Shown here: one piece after another, positions 7,613-15,118 of the stretch
Layout of the letters: every line of letters begins with the position of its first letter
Numbering within the stretch: the stretch's first letter is position 1
IMG/VR virus record: IMGVR_UViG_3300042923_000541
Span: 1-46,337 of that record
Length of the DNA stretch: 46,337 nt
From: a virus
Strand: one strand, 5' to 3'
Made by a program: the position numbers and the translations under genes
The notes under the pieces: generated by a model
Database searches by the model: none
Told to the model about the DNA's origin: nothing
What the model saw: only the letters and a program-made list of their open reading frames with translations

Positions 7613-8722
7613 TTGACAGTAAAACGCTATGACAGTATAACCTTACCGTCCGCTAGAATTGACGCTGACGGCTTTTTGCATGATAGCCCCATTCTGACAA
7701 AGACAGGGGTTTTTGTTTACCGCAATCCTGATGGATCGGCGCGGCGAGAGTACCGACCACCGGAAGAGGTCTTTCGGGCGGATAGCCTGGCGTCATACAA
7801 GGGTAAGCCCATTACTATCCGACACCCTACCGAGGGCGAAGTCACACCAAAGAACGCGCGCCGGGTTACGGTTGGAACAATGGTCAGCGAAGGCAGGCAG
7901 GATGGAGACAAGGTGCTAGGCGACATTGTTATTCACGATCCTGCGGCTATGGGGAGTAATCGCCAGTTGTCTCTTGGCTATCGCCTAGATGTGGAAGCAA
8001 GCCCTGGTGTTACTCCCGAAGGGGAGAAATACGACTACATCCAGCGCAATATTGTGATCAATCATTTATCTGTTGTCCCAGCGGCGAGAGCCGGTGGAGA
8101 AGCCCGTCTGAATCTTGACGGGGACGAAATCTATGAAAATGAAAGCGAGGTTAAAAACATAATGAAACACCGACTAGACGGCATTGAGTATGAAGCCGCA
8201 CCCGAAATTATTAATGCCTTGGATAAGGCAACCAAGAGAGCTGATGAGGCCGAAACTGCAGGAAAAGATACTCAGAAGCGGCTTGACTCCGTGACAGCCG
8301 AACGCGACACCTTGAGAGTAAAGGTCGATGCTCACCCAGTCGAACTGGAAAAAGTACGCAAGGATGCTGCTGACAGCATTAACGCCGCGGTAAAGACTCG
8401 TGTCGATCTGCTGCAGATTGCCGGTACTTTCCGTATCGACAAAGCCGACGAATTAACCGACAAGGATATCAAACTGGCCGTTATCAAGGCTGTTCATGGT
8501 GATGGCTTCGACCCTGCCGGCAAATCTGACGACTATATCAACGCCGCCTTCGACCTGGCTAAAGCCGAGAAGCGGACCGATAGCATGGCCGAGCAGCGCA
8601 AGAAACTATATTCAACCAGTAAGCGAGCCGATGCAGAGGAAGATTCTGCCGAAGGTCGCCGTCAAAAAATGATTGAGCGCGCTAAAAACGCCTACAAAGG
8701 CGACGAAAAAGGGGGCAAATAA
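7613..8722 (+). CDS. DUF2213 head protease with scaffold-like C-terminus
   Basis: A 369-residue protein starting at TTG 7613 behind AAAGGAGGTGAG. The first 165 residues match DUF2213 (prohead protease-like domain): F.YRNPDG..RREYRPPEEVF, GKPITIRHP, V.DG.. D-I-V-I-H-D, and the N-H-L-S-V-V-P-A-A-R-A-G-G segment. The remaining 200 residues are charged and coiled-coil-prone, as in an internal scaffold. A protease fused to scaffold, placed before cement and capsid genes, suggests self-removal during capsid maturation. Catalytic residues were not assigned. Confidence 0.82.
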   Translation: MTVKRYDSITLPSARIDADGFLHDSPILTKTGVFVYRNPDGSARREYRPPEEVFRADSLASYKGKPITIRHPTEGEVTPKNARRVTVGTMVSEGRQDGDKVLGDIVIHDPAAMGSNRQLSLGYRLDVEASPGVTPEGEKYDYIQRNIVINHLSVVPAARAGGEARLNLDGDEIYENESEVKNIMKHRLDGIEYEAAPEIINALDKATKRADEAETAGKDTQKRLDSVTAERDTLRVKVDAHPVELEKVRKDAADSINAAVKTRVDLLQIAGTFRIDKADELTDKDIKLAVIKAVHGDGFDPAGKSDDYINAAFDLAKAEKRTDSMAEQRKKLYSTSKRADAEEDSAEGRRQKMIERAKNAYKGDEKGGK

Positions 8723-8724
8723 TT

Positions 8725-9186
8725 ATGCAGACCAGTTACAGCCGTTATATGGACCCGGCCATTGCCGGAACTCTTTATGACATTTCCTTTCGGAGAGTCG
8801 ATTCCTACGCAGTAGAAACTGATGACGTCTATCCTGGTTTTGGCGTGATCCTGGGAACGGACAAGGAAAAACAGGTTAAACTTGCCGCTGCGACTACCGC
8901 TGTAGTAGCTGGCATTGCTCTTCTGCAAGCGAAAGAGCAGGACGAAAACGGCAACGTAATCTACAAGGACGAGCAGACAGTTCCGGTGCTGAATAAAGGC
9001 CGGGCTTGGGTTCCTGTTATTGAGGCGGTTACTGCCGGAAATGGCGCATTCCTTGTATTCTCTGGTGCCAATAAAGGCAAATGGGCCGCTGCTGCTGGTG
9101 CTGGCCCGATTGCGTCTGCAATTACCGGCGCTAAATTCATTACTTCGACCACCGGCGCAGGCTTGGCCGTCGTGGAACTAAATTAA
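8725..9186 (+). CDS. Head decoration / structural cement protein
   Basis: A 153-residue protein in the usual place between scaffold and major capsid. It has P-A-I-A-G-T-L-Y-D near the start, a GILLQAKE-like core (A-G-I-A-L-L-Q-A-K-E-Q), and Gly/Ala-rich beta-type repeats toward the end, all typical of small capsid cement proteins of HI1409-like phages (Gp24 type). It begins at ATG 8725 two bases after the preceding stop, with AAAGGGGG upstream. Confidence 0.7.
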   Translation: MQTSYSRYMDPAIAGTLYDISFRRVDSYAVETDDVYPGFGVILGTDKEKQVKLAAATTAVVAGIALLQAKEQDENGNVIYKDEQTVPVLNKGRAWVPVIEAVTAGNGAFLVFSGANKGKWAAAAGAGPIASAITGAKFITSTTGAGLAVVELN

Positions 9187-9202
9187 GGAGGCGATTGCAC
9201 GA

Positions 9203-10168
9203 ATGGAAAAACGATATGACGAAGTTGACTTGGCTATTATTGAAGCGTCTGGCAACTTGAGGGCTGATGCGAATGAAGGAATTTTTTTCGCTCAGGAACT
9301 TGAATCTGTAAAAGCGCGAACTTACGACAAGGTTTATGCTGATTTAACAGCCCAACAGGTTATCCCTGTTGACAGTACAGCCGGCGCGGGTGCGGAAACT
9401 ATTGCCTATTATCAATATGATCGAGTAGGATTTGCTAAAATCATTTCCAACTATTCAACCGACCTTCCCCGCGTTGATCTGAGAGGCAAGAAATTCTTTG
9501 CTGATGTGAAATCTATCGGCGTTAGCTATGGATTTTCCGTTCAAGATATTCGCGCTTCTCGCATGGCCGGGAAACCTCTGGAGCAACGCAAGGCGGACGC
9601 TGCCCGTCGGGCCAACGATGAAACCGTGAATCGAATTGCTTATTTTGGCGACGAAGAGCACGGTATAGTTGGCTTAATTGACCATCCTAACATTTCCACT
9701 TATACCTTGCCCGCTGATGGAACTGGAAGCAGCACGAAGTTTTCTGATAAAACTCCGGACCAGGTAATAAGGGACCTAAATGGCATGGTTGCTAAAATTT
9801 TGGAACTGACTCAGAACAAAGAAATACCGAACACGTTGTTAGTCGGTCACACTACTCATGCCTATCTTTTTAGTACGCCACGTTCGTCCACTTCCGACAC
9901 GACTATTCTTGATTTTTTCATGGCAAAAAATCCTTACGTGAAGAACATACAGATTGTACCGGAATTTGTTGGCGCTGGTACTGGCGGGAAGGATATTTGC
10001 ATGATCTATAATAAGTCGCCGGAGAAACTGACGCTGGAACTGCCGCAACTGTTTGAGCAGTTCCCGGTACAGACAAAGGGTCTGGAATACGAAGTGCCGT
10101 GCCATTCCCGCTGCGCAGGCGTTCTCGTTTATTATCCATTATCAATCATGAAAGCGGAGGGGTGCTAA
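9203..10168 (+). CDS. Major capsid protein (DUF2184 type)
   Basis: The 321-residue shell protein with HK97-like fold. Family marks include FFAQELESVKARTYDKVYADL near residue 28, the T-I-A-Y-Y-Q-Y-D.VG.A.I turn, the S-Y-G-F-S-V-Q-D-I-R-A-S-R segment, and the C-terminal P-V-Q-T-K-G-L-E-Y-E-V-P-C..R..G. The gene has AAGGAGGCG upstream and no protease-cleaved N-terminal extension that I can see. It is likely the most expressed phage gene. Confidence 0.9.
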   Translation: MEKRYDEVDLAIIEASGNLRADANEGIFFAQELESVKARTYDKVYADLTAQQVIPVDSTAGAGAETIAYYQYDRVGFAKIISNYSTDLPRVDLRGKKFFADVKSIGVSYGFSVQDIRASRMAGKPLEQRKADAARRANDETVNRIAYFGDEEHGIVGLIDHPNISTYTLPADGTGSSTKFSDKTPDQVIRDLNGMVAKILELTQNKEIPNTLLVGHTTHAYLFSTPRSSTSDTTILDFFMAKNPYVKNIQIVPEFVGAGTGGKDICMIYNKSPEKLTLELPQLFEQFPVQTKGLEYEVPCHSRCAGVLVYYPLSIMKAEGC

Positions 10169-10170
10169 GT

Positions 10171-10461
10171 ATGGCTAAGTATATCAAAAATACCAGCAAA
10201 GGCGTTATTTGCCTTGGCAAAAATAATTTTATTCCTGGCGCCGAGTCGGTGGAAGTAACTGACGAAGAAACCAATCACCCGATGATTGCCGCCTACATCG
10301 AGGCGGGAAAACTGGCACTGACCGAAACCGCAGAGGGAATCGACGCCATGAGCACTACCCAACTGAAAACCTATGCTGCAGAAAAGGGCATTGACATTGG
10401 CACGGCCAAGTCAAAGGCTGACATTCTGGCGATTATCAAAACTGCAGAAGCCGGGGCCTAG
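10171..10461 (+). CDS. Head-tail region protein with HeH/SAP-like C-terminus
   Basis: A 96-residue protein from ATG 10171 with AGCGGAGGGGTG upstream. The N-terminal half is beta-type. Residues about 62-92 (MSTTQLKTYAAEKGIDI..AKSKADILAII) form a helix-extended-loop-helix (HeH/SAP-like) module, frequently found on small head-tail proteins encoded just behind the capsid gene. It may contact DNA or neighbouring connector proteins. Confidence 0.65.
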   Translation: MAKYIKNTSKGVICLGKNNFIPGAESVEVTDEETNHPMIAAYIEAGKLALTETAEGIDAMSTTQLKTYAAEKGIDIGTAKSKADILAIIKTAEAGA

Positions 10462-10465
10462 TGCC

Positions 10466-10852
10466 ATGACAACGCTGGAAGCGTTCCGGCTTGTAGCTCC
10501 TGAATTCGCCGCCACAACCGACGAAACGGTCAACATGGTTTTTGATCTCGTATCTCCGATGATTAGCGAGGATAAATTTGGCAAGTTGTATAACCAAGCG
10601 CTTGCCTACCTCACCGCTCACTGGCTTTCGTGGCAGGCGACCATTGTCGCATCTGGCAGTAATAGCGGCGCGTCTACTGGCGGCAGGGTGACATCTGAGA
10701 AAGAGGGCGACATGTCCCGCAGCTACTCCGATAACGGCAATAACTCCAATAGCGGCAGTTTTACTGATAACTTGGAACGCACCGCCTACGGACTGGAATA
10801 CAAGCGCATCTGCCGGATGGTTATCACGCCGATTCTAACGAGGATGGGGTGA
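10466..10852 (+). CDS. Head-tail connector (DUF4054 type)
   Basis: A 128-residue protein with L-E-A-F-R-L-V-A-P-E-F near the start, a helical middle (Y-N-Q-A-L-A-Y-L-T-A-H-W-L-S), a Gly/Ser-rich loop, and a closing aromatic helix (T-A-Y-G-L-E-Y-K-R-I-C-R). This is the DUF4054 adaptor pattern. The ribosome site before ATG 10466 is weak, so translation is probably coupled to the gene four bases upstream. Confidence 0.75.
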   Translation: MTTLEAFRLVAPEFAATTDETVNMVFDLVSPMISEDKFGKLYNQALAYLTAHWLSWQATIVASGSNSGASTGGRVTSEKEGDMSRSYSDNGNNSNSGSFTDNLERTAYGLEYKRICRMVITPILTRMG

Positions 10853-10856
10853 TGGC

Positions 10857-11444
10857 GTGGCAAAGGCAATCAGGGACATTGACCGCGGCTTTGGCCGGAT
10901 TCTAAAGGGATTGGCAGAGATGAAGGACAGCGAAGTTACAGTTGGGTTGCAAGCGGGCGACAAAACAAAAGACGGAAAGCATGATGTTGCTTGGGTTGCC
11001 GGAATTCAAGAGTTTGGTTTACCGGAAAGAAATATTCCTGCTCGCCCATTCATGAGGGACACATGTGACGAAAAAGAGCTTAGTTGGCGGAGGACTGCAA
11101 ATACGCAGGTTGGACGCTTTGTCGACGGGAAAATTGAAATCACCGAGGTCCTTAACAAACTCGGTGAAAAAGTTCAAAAAGACGTCCAAAGGAAAATAGT
11201 TGATGGTCCGTTTGTCCCGAATGCTCCATATACCGTGTTTAAGAAATTATCAAAATCTCGTCACGGAATACTTCGTGCTGCCGCTCGTTATATCGGTGAT
11301 GGTCAGAGTAAAAACATGGGTAAAAGAATGAATAAAATAACGGGCCTTGAAGGCGCGACAACCCCCCTTGTCGACACAGGCCGCATGCGTCAATCAATCC
11401 GTTATGTAGTCCGTAAGCGCGGCAGCGGGAAGGTGAACCAATGA
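10857..11444 (+). CDS. Virion morphogenesis / neck protein (gpG/HK97 gp10-like)
   Basis: A 195-residue protein from GTG 10857. It contains V-A-W-V-A-G-I-Q-E-F-G, then I-P-A-R-P-F-M-R, and near the end the P-L-V-D-T-G-R-M-R-Q-S-I-R-Y motif, the standard pattern of the tail-completion and virion morphogenesis families. It should sit at the head-tail joint. The stop overlaps the next start (ATGA). Confidence 0.78.
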   Translation: MAKAIRDIDRGFGRILKGLAEMKDSEVTVGLQAGDKTKDGKHDVAWVAGIQEFGLPERNIPARPFMRDTCDEKELSWRRTANTQVGRFVDGKIEITEVLNKLGEKVQKDVQRKIVDGPFVPNAPYTVFKKLSKSRHGILRAAARYIGDGQSKNMGKRMNKITGLEGATTPLVDTGRMRQSIRYVVRKRGSGKVNQ

Positions 11445-11785
11445 GCAGTTTTCGAAAACCTTTTTCGGTACTGAGAACACCACCAGGGCATTATGACGAC
11501 GCTGGGAATTGGGTGGAAGGATCGGCGGAAACCTTGACAATCTCTATGAGCATCCAACCTCTGCGAATAGAGGAAATGGACGCCTTGCCAGAAGGCCGCA
11601 GAAATAGCCGCGCCGTTAAAATCTATTCCGGCGTCGAACTATTACCTGCGGAACAAACGACTGGGCAGAATGCCGACCTTGTGACATGGCAGGGGAAACC
11701 GTGGGAAGTGATTGGTTGCGATTCCTATCAAATGGGCGTAATCAGTCATTATAAATCCCTGGCGGTGGAGGTGAAAGCCAATTGA
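11441..11785 (+). CDS. Head completion / stopper protein
   Basis: A 114-residue protein from ATG 11441 in a four-base overlap. It has the small beta-barrel composition of head-closure proteins: P-F-S-V-L-R, G-x-Y-D-D-A-G-N-W-V-E-G at the start, then W-Q-G-K-P-W-E-V-I-G and H-Y-K-S-L-A-V. Its location between gpG-like protein and tail terminator supports the role. Confidence 0.65.
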   Translation: MSSFRKPFSVLRTPPGHYDDAGNWVEGSAETLTISMSIQPLRIEEMDALPEGRRNSRAVKIYSGVELLPAEQTTGQNADLVTWQGKPWEVIGCDSYQMGVISHYKSLAVEVKAN

Positions 11786-12333
11786 CCTACGCAGAGGTGA
11801 AAGCCTTCATCTTGCCGCTTGTCAGGGAATTAACCGGCAACACGAAATGCATTTGGGATTACCAAAACGCGCCCAAACCGTCTAACCCATATATCAGCCT
11901 GCGATTGTCGACCGAGCGAACAACAGGGACTGAGGTCCGGCGCAGAAAAGACGGCTCCGGCATTCTCGACGTGGTTAGCCAGAAAGAGGCTACCCTTTCC
12001 GTGAATGCTTTCGGGACCGGCACAATCGACAAATTAAATATGCTCTGGACAGCGTTGCAGCGGCCTACGATTGTAGACCGCTGTTTTGCTGCCGGCATTG
12101 CGTTCCCGCGCGCCGAAGCTCCGCAGGACTTAACCGCATTACTTGACGGCCGCAGTTGGGAAGAACGAGCAAATATTGACCTGTATGTTACGTACGGCAG
12201 GTCGATAGAAGACGAACCCGGCTACATTACTACCGTCATTGTTACTGGCGAACTGGGCGAACGGGACCCAACTATACACGAAACAGACCCGGCAGAGGTC
12301 GAGGTCAACATTACTACGAAAGGGGTGCAATAA
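11782..12333 (+). CDS. Tail terminator-like protein
   Basis: A 183-residue protein from TTG 11782, overlapping the previous stop. It has a helical first third and a beta-rich remainder, with I-W-D-Y-Q-N-A-P-K-P-S-N-P-Y-I-S-L-R-L near residue 27, the arrangement found in tail terminator proteins encoded just before the sheath in contractile phages (LIC_12616-like). The stop TAA shares its last base with the sheath start. Confidence 0.68.
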   Translation: MTYAEVKAFILPLVRELTGNTKCIWDYQNAPKPSNPYISLRLSTERTTGTEVRRRKDGSGILDVVSQKEATLSVNAFGTGTIDKLNMLWTALQRPTIVDRCFAAGIAFPRAEAPQDLTALLDGRSWEERANIDLYVTYGRSIEDEPGYITTVIVTGELGERDPTIHETDPAEVEVNITTKGVQ

Positions 12334-13403
12334 TGGCCGATATAACCAGAATTGCCAACGTGCAAATTAGTTTGCAGACAACTGGCATTAACAAAAAGGA
12401 TTTTAACACGATCCTGATTCTTTGCCCGGAAGTCGTTGAATCAAGCCGTGTGGTAACGTATACGTCTGCCAGTGCGATGCTGGACGACGGATTTACAGAT
12501 ACTGACGCCGCTTATTTGGCCGTGCGCGATGCGCTAAGCCAGACGCCGCGCCCGCGCTATGTAAAGATAGGACAAAAGAAAGAGGCCGACGCTTCTTGGG
12601 CTGCTGCGCTGGCAGCAATCGTTCAAGAAGATAATCAGTGGTATGGTTTGGGGCTTACCAGCCGCACGTCTGCCGATATCCTTGCAGTGGCCGCTTGGGC
12701 CGAAGCCGAGGGAAAACTGTTCGGGACTGCTGTTTCTGAGGCGGGAGCCATTTCCGCAGCATCCACCACGGATACGCCGTATCTGCTAAAAGAAGGCAAT
12801 TACTACCGGACATACAGTTTTTACCATGCAGACGCAGCCACAGACTTCCCCGAATTGGCTTGCATGGCTCGGTGCTTTGCGGTGTTGCCTGGCGGTGAAA
12901 CGTGGGCAAACAAGAAACTGGCCGGAGTCACTACCGACCGCCTGACTGAGACACAATTCCTGGCCGCTAAATCCAAGAACTGCAATACCTTCGAGTCGTT
13001 CCGCGATAGCGTTTCGATTACCCAGACCGGCAAGGTAGCCGCAGGTGAATGGATTGACGTTATCCGTTTTAGGGACTGGTTGCAGGAAGAAATGCAGGTC
13101 AATATCTTTAACTTGCTGATCAACCGCGACAAGGTGCCATATACAGACGACGGCATTGCCACCATTGAAGCAAAAATGGCCGAAGCGTTGGAACTCGGGC
13201 AGCGCCGTGGCGGCATTGCGCCGACCGAATATGACGAAGACGACAACGAAATTCCCGGCTATGTCATTAGCGTGCCATTGGCCGCTAGCATCAGCGCGAA
13301 TACCAAGGCAAGTCGTATCCTGGAGGATATGACGTTTTCTGCGCGTCTGGCCGGAGCAATCCACGTTGCTGAAATTACCGGTAGTCTGACCTATGAATTT
13401 TAG
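12333..13403 (+). CDS. Tail sheath protein (DUF3383 family)
   Basis: The 356-residue contractile sheath subunit. DUF3383 marks are I-T-R-I-A-N-V-Q-I-S-L-Q-T near the start, a D-D-G-F-T-D-T-D-A-A-Y-L-A-V-R-D segment, P-R-P-R-Y-V-K-I-G, and the D-V-I-R-F-R-D-W-L-Q segment with N-I-F-N-L-L-I-N-R-D-K-V-P-Y-T-D-D-G-I. Its presence defines the virion as a myovirus. The gene is followed by the tube gene after 14 bases. Confidence 0.88.
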   Translation: MADITRIANVQISLQTTGINKKDFNTILILCPEVVESSRVVTYTSASAMLDDGFTDTDAAYLAVRDALSQTPRPRYVKIGQKKEADASWAAALAAIVQEDNQWYGLGLTSRTSADILAVAAWAEAEGKLFGTAVSEAGAISAASTTDTPYLLKEGNYYRTYSFYHADAATDFPELACMARCFAVLPGGETWANKKLAGVTTDRLTETQFLAAKSKNCNTFESFRDSVSITQTGKVAAGEWIDVIRFRDWLQEEMQVNIFNLLINRDKVPYTDDGIATIEAKMAEALELGQRRGGIAPTEYDEDDNEIPGYVISVPLAASISANTKASRILEDMTFSARLAGAIHVAEITGSLTYEF

Positions 13404-13417
13404 AGGGGGTGTAAAGG

Positions 13418-13843
13418 ATGCCGACATATGATCCGAAAAAGGTTCTTGTTTCCCTTGGCGGCTTGAATATTCACGGATTCTCCGAAGACAGCATAATCAC
13501 TATATCGCCGATGGGTGACGGGATCACTTCCGTCGTCGGCTGCGACGGGCAGGTCGTCAGAACCTTGTCTCCAGACCGGCGGCACGAGGTCACGATTCCA
13601 CTGCAACAATCAAGTTCCAGCAATGATGAATTGTCAATTATTCACGCCCGCGACAGGAGCAAGGGAGATGGAATTCTCCCCCTCCTGGTAAAAGACCTGT
13701 CAGGCCGAACGACGTTTTTCGCCTCGCAGGCGTGGATCACCAAGCATCCGGAGGTAAACCGGACCAACGACGCCAGCGGAGGAAATACGGAATGGGTTCT
13801 GAATACCGCTGACGGCACTTTGTTTGTAGGAGGGCATGATTAA
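13418..13843 (+). CDS. Tail tube protein (DUF3277 family)
   Basis: A 141-residue protein from ATG 13418 behind AGAGGGGGTG. It has the DUF3277 pattern: Y-D-P-K-K-V near the start, then I-x-G-F-S-E-D-S-I-I-T-I, a D-G-x-V-V-R-T-L-S-P-D-R-R-H-E-V-T-I-P-L-Q-Q-S-S core, and the I-T-K-H-P-E.NR segment. It follows the sheath as tube genes do. The stop overlaps the next ATG by one base. Confidence 0.82.
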   Translation: MPTYDPKKVLVSLGGLNIHGFSEDSIITISPMGDGITSVVGCDGQVVRTLSPDRRHEVTIPLQQSSSSNDELSIIHARDRSKGDGILPLLVKDLSGRTTFFASQAWITKHPEVNRTNDASGGNTEWVLNTADGTLFVGGHD

Positions 13844-14304
13844 TGGATATCACGGAATTTAATCAGGGCGAATATACGTTTTACCTTCGCCCTATGGACC
13901 CTTTCAAATCACTTGATTTGTTGGGCGATCTGCAAAAGACGGTTCTGCCTGCATTAGGGGCTGCGCTTGGGAAAACGAACCTTGGCGCCGCAGATGGCGA
14001 CGAAGAAACAGCGCCGGCACAAAAAGAATCCGTTACTCTGTCTAATCTTTTGAGCAAAGAACTGGACGTAGAAAATGCATTAAAACAACTGTCTGCGGCG
14101 GTTAGCGGGGCGAAACTGAACGACCTGCTTACTCGTATCCTCAATGGCGATTATATTAGCTATGGTCCTTACGGTGACAAGGATAAGGTAAAAAAACTCG
14201 ACAGGGCCGCACTGGCGTCAATCTACAACGGCAAACTGAAAGGCATGTTCGAACTGGCCTGGCAAGTGCTGCGGGTGAACTACAGCGATTTTTTTATAAT
14301 TTAG
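13843..14304 (+). CDS. Tail assembly chaperone, unshifted product
   Basis: The 153-residue zero-frame product. Chaperones in this position coat the tape measure during tail assembly and are made in two forms by ribosomal frameshift. The protein has F-Y-L-R-P-M-D-P-F-K-S-L-D-L-L near the start, an Ala-rich centre and a helical end, F-E-L-A-W-Q-V-L-R-V-N-Y-S-D-F-F, as in the phage TAC families. The last codons before TAG include the slippery run at 14289-14295. Confidence 0.85.
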   Translation: MDITEFNQGEYTFYLRPMDPFKSLDLLGDLQKTVLPALGAALGKTNLGAADGDEETAPAQKESVTLSNLLSKELDVENALKQLSAAVSGAKLNDLLTRILNGDYISYGPYGDKDKVKKLDRAALASIYNGKLKGMFELAWQVLRVNYSDFFII

Positions 14305-14324
14305 CTAATCCAATTTGGGTTAGC
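14289..14324 (+). promoter_or_regulatory. -1 ribosomal frameshift signal
   Basis: Seven T in zero-frame phase T-TTT-TTT (14289-14295), an eight-base spacer, then GCTAATCC (14304-14311) pairing with GGGTTAGC (14317-14324) around a five-base AATTT loop. This is the classical layout of a slippery heptamer followed by a stimulatory stem, and the zero-frame stop lies in the spacer. Confidence 0.85.
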
Positions 14325-14567
14325 AAGCGGAAGGATAAGCCGGTGAATATCCCCGGCACTCTCCGGCAAGACGTGGCCGAACAGCTTATCATCTGGAAGC
14401 CAATAACGGCTAAGCTGTGCCGCTTGGAGGCGGTTAAATCAGGCGAGATAACCCTCGTTGATCTGCAGAAAATGAACGCAATCCTGGGTATGCAGACAGA
14501 TATTCAAAATCAGGCGATGGATGACGCGAGAGTTAAGGACAAGAACGGCACGGGAAAAAGAAAATAA
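14295..14567 (+). CDS. Tail assembly chaperone, -1 frameshift extension
   Basis: After a -1 slip at T-TTT-TTT (14289-14295) the ribosome reads from TAT 14295 to the stop at 14565-14567, adding 90 residues to the first 151 for a fusion of 241. The extension opens Y-N-L-A-N-P-I-W-V and continues as an Asp/Lys-rich helical domain, like the T part of lambda G/GT. A GTG at 14343 with AAGGATAA upstream could also start the extension alone, but frame, slippery site and hairpin favour the fusion. Confidence 0.82.
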   Translation, partial: YNLANPIWVSKRKDKPVNIPGTLRQDVAEQLIIWKPITAKLCRLEAVKSGEITLVDLQKMNAILGMQTDIQNQAMDDARVKDKNGTGKRK

Positions 14568-14568
14568 C

Positions 14569-14586
14569 GCTTCCTTTTATTTTGGG
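14569..14586. repeat. 18-bp inverted repeat, left arm
   Basis: GCTTCCTTTTATTTTGGG, the exact reverse complement of 14772-14789. The two arms enclose the promoter and gene of the Arc-like repressor. Confidence 0.85.
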
Positions 14587-14594
14587 AATCCCTC

Positions 14595-14627
14595 TTGACA
14601 ATATATAATGTAATGTTGTAATATTGT
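14595..14627 (+). promoter_or_regulatory. Promoter and operator of the Arc-like gene
   Basis: A perfect TTGACA (14595-14600), 18-base spacer and TAATAT (14619-14624). Overlapping it are ACAATAT (14598-14604) and its inverse ATATTGT (14621-14627), a likely operator for the repressor encoded at 14644. Confidence 0.75.
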
Positions 14628-14643
14628 ATCAAGGAGGGATGTA

Positions 14644-14781
14644 ATGGAAAAAACCATCAATTTCAAGGTTGATGAAGATTTTTATAAGCAGATAAAAGTA
14701 AAAATAGCCTTGGAGGGAATTACCCTCAAAGACTATGTTATCTCACTTATAAAATCTGACCTGGAAAAATCCCCAAAATAA
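14644..14781 (+). CDS. Arc-like ribbon-helix-helix repressor
   Basis: A 45-residue protein from ATG 14644 behind AAGGAGGGATG. It has one beta-strand (T-I-N-F-K-V-D), a first helix (D-F-Y-K-Q-I-K-V-K-I-A-L-E) and a second helix beginning T-L-K-D-Y-V-I-S-L, the ribbon-helix-helix fold of Arc/CopG repressors. It has its own strong promoter with an inverted repeat, so autorepression is likely. It stands at the head of the antirepressor cassette within the tail operon, as arc does in P22. Confidence 0.78.
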   Translation: MEKTINFKVDEDFYKQIKVKIALEGITLKDYVISLIKSDLEKSPK

Positions 14782-14789
14782 AAGGAAGC
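14772..14789. repeat. 18-bp inverted repeat, right arm
   Basis: CCCAAAATAAAAGGAAGC. It contains the stop codon of the Arc-like gene and, on the minus strand, the T-rich tail of the predicted antisense RNA terminator. Confidence 0.85.
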
Positions 14790-14851
14790 CCGTTTCAAGT
14801 TTGCCCACCTGACGGACTTCCAATCCCGCAAACCTCAGAAGAGGCTTACTT
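14777..14851 (-). ncRNA. Predicted antisense RNA (sar-like)
   Basis: Minus-strand promoter TTGCAG (14882-14887), 18-base spacer, TATACT (14858-14863), giving a start near 14851. About 40 bases on, GGAAGTCCGT (14821-14812) pairs with ACGGGCTTCC (14793-14784), one mismatch, followed by TTTTATTTT. The RNA would be about 75 nt, carry no reading frame, and be antisense to the gap between the Arc-like gene and the mini-protein genes. In P22, sar (about 68 nt) lies in the matching arc-ant gap and blocks ant. Prediction only. Confidence 0.55.
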
Positions 14852-14887
14852 GCTATAAGTATAGCATGTTTTACCCTCTATCTGCAA
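14851..14887 (-). promoter_or_regulatory. Promoter of the antisense RNA with palindromic operator
   Basis: TTGCAG-18-TATACT on the minus strand. The -10 is embedded in the perfect 16-bp palindrome TGCTATAAGTATAGCA (14851-14866), suitable for a dimeric repressor. Confidence 0.6.
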
Positions 14888-14912
14888 GGTTTAGCATGAT
14901 GGAGGTATTTTT

Positions 14913-15029
14913 ATGACCAAAACAGCTATTCCCGAATACAAATCGCTGGTTGAAATCATGGCGCGCCTCTGGTTGTTGGATGTAATGTCTGAAATGAAGC
15001 GCGAAAAAGAGGCAGGTGCTACATTATGA
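14913..15029 (+). CDS. Mini-protein A of the antirepressor cassette
   Basis: A 38-residue helical protein from ATG 14913 with a strong GGAGGT ribosome site. Its tail E-M-K-R-E-K-E-A-G-A-T-L resembles the tail of the next gene (E-I-V-E-E-K-K-A-G-A-V-I), so the two look like tandem relatives. Stop and next start overlap by four bases (ATGA). Function unknown. Confidence 0.55.
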   Translation: MTKTAIPEYKSLVEIMARLWLLDVMSEMKREKEAGATL

Positions 15030-15118
15030 CCAGAAACGATGACCTGCTGTTAGATTTAGTCGTCTTAATGATTCTTCAAGAGATTGTCGAAGAAAAGAAA
15101 GCAGGCGCAGTCATATGA
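15026..15118 (+). CDS. Mini-protein A' of the antirepressor cassette
   Basis: A 30-residue protein from ATG 15026, overlapping the preceding stop, with the AGGCAGG-type ribosome site inside the upstream gene. Shares the charged KKAGA-type tail with mini-protein A. A hydrophobic centre (L-L-L-D-L-V-V-L-M-I-L) could be a buried helix. Overlaps the next start by four bases. Confidence 0.5.
   Translation: MTRNDDLLLDLVVLMILQEIVEEKKAGAVI

Noticed and set aside
9356-9376. CAACAGG/CCTGTTG inverted repeat in the capsid gene
   Set aside because: Inside conserved coding sequence, no T-run or promoter nearby; most likely chance.
12786-13427. 213-codon minus-strand open frame under the sheath gene
   Set aside because: Fully antisense to the DUF3383 sheath gene, which has clear family motifs; long antisense frames are expected with this codon usage.
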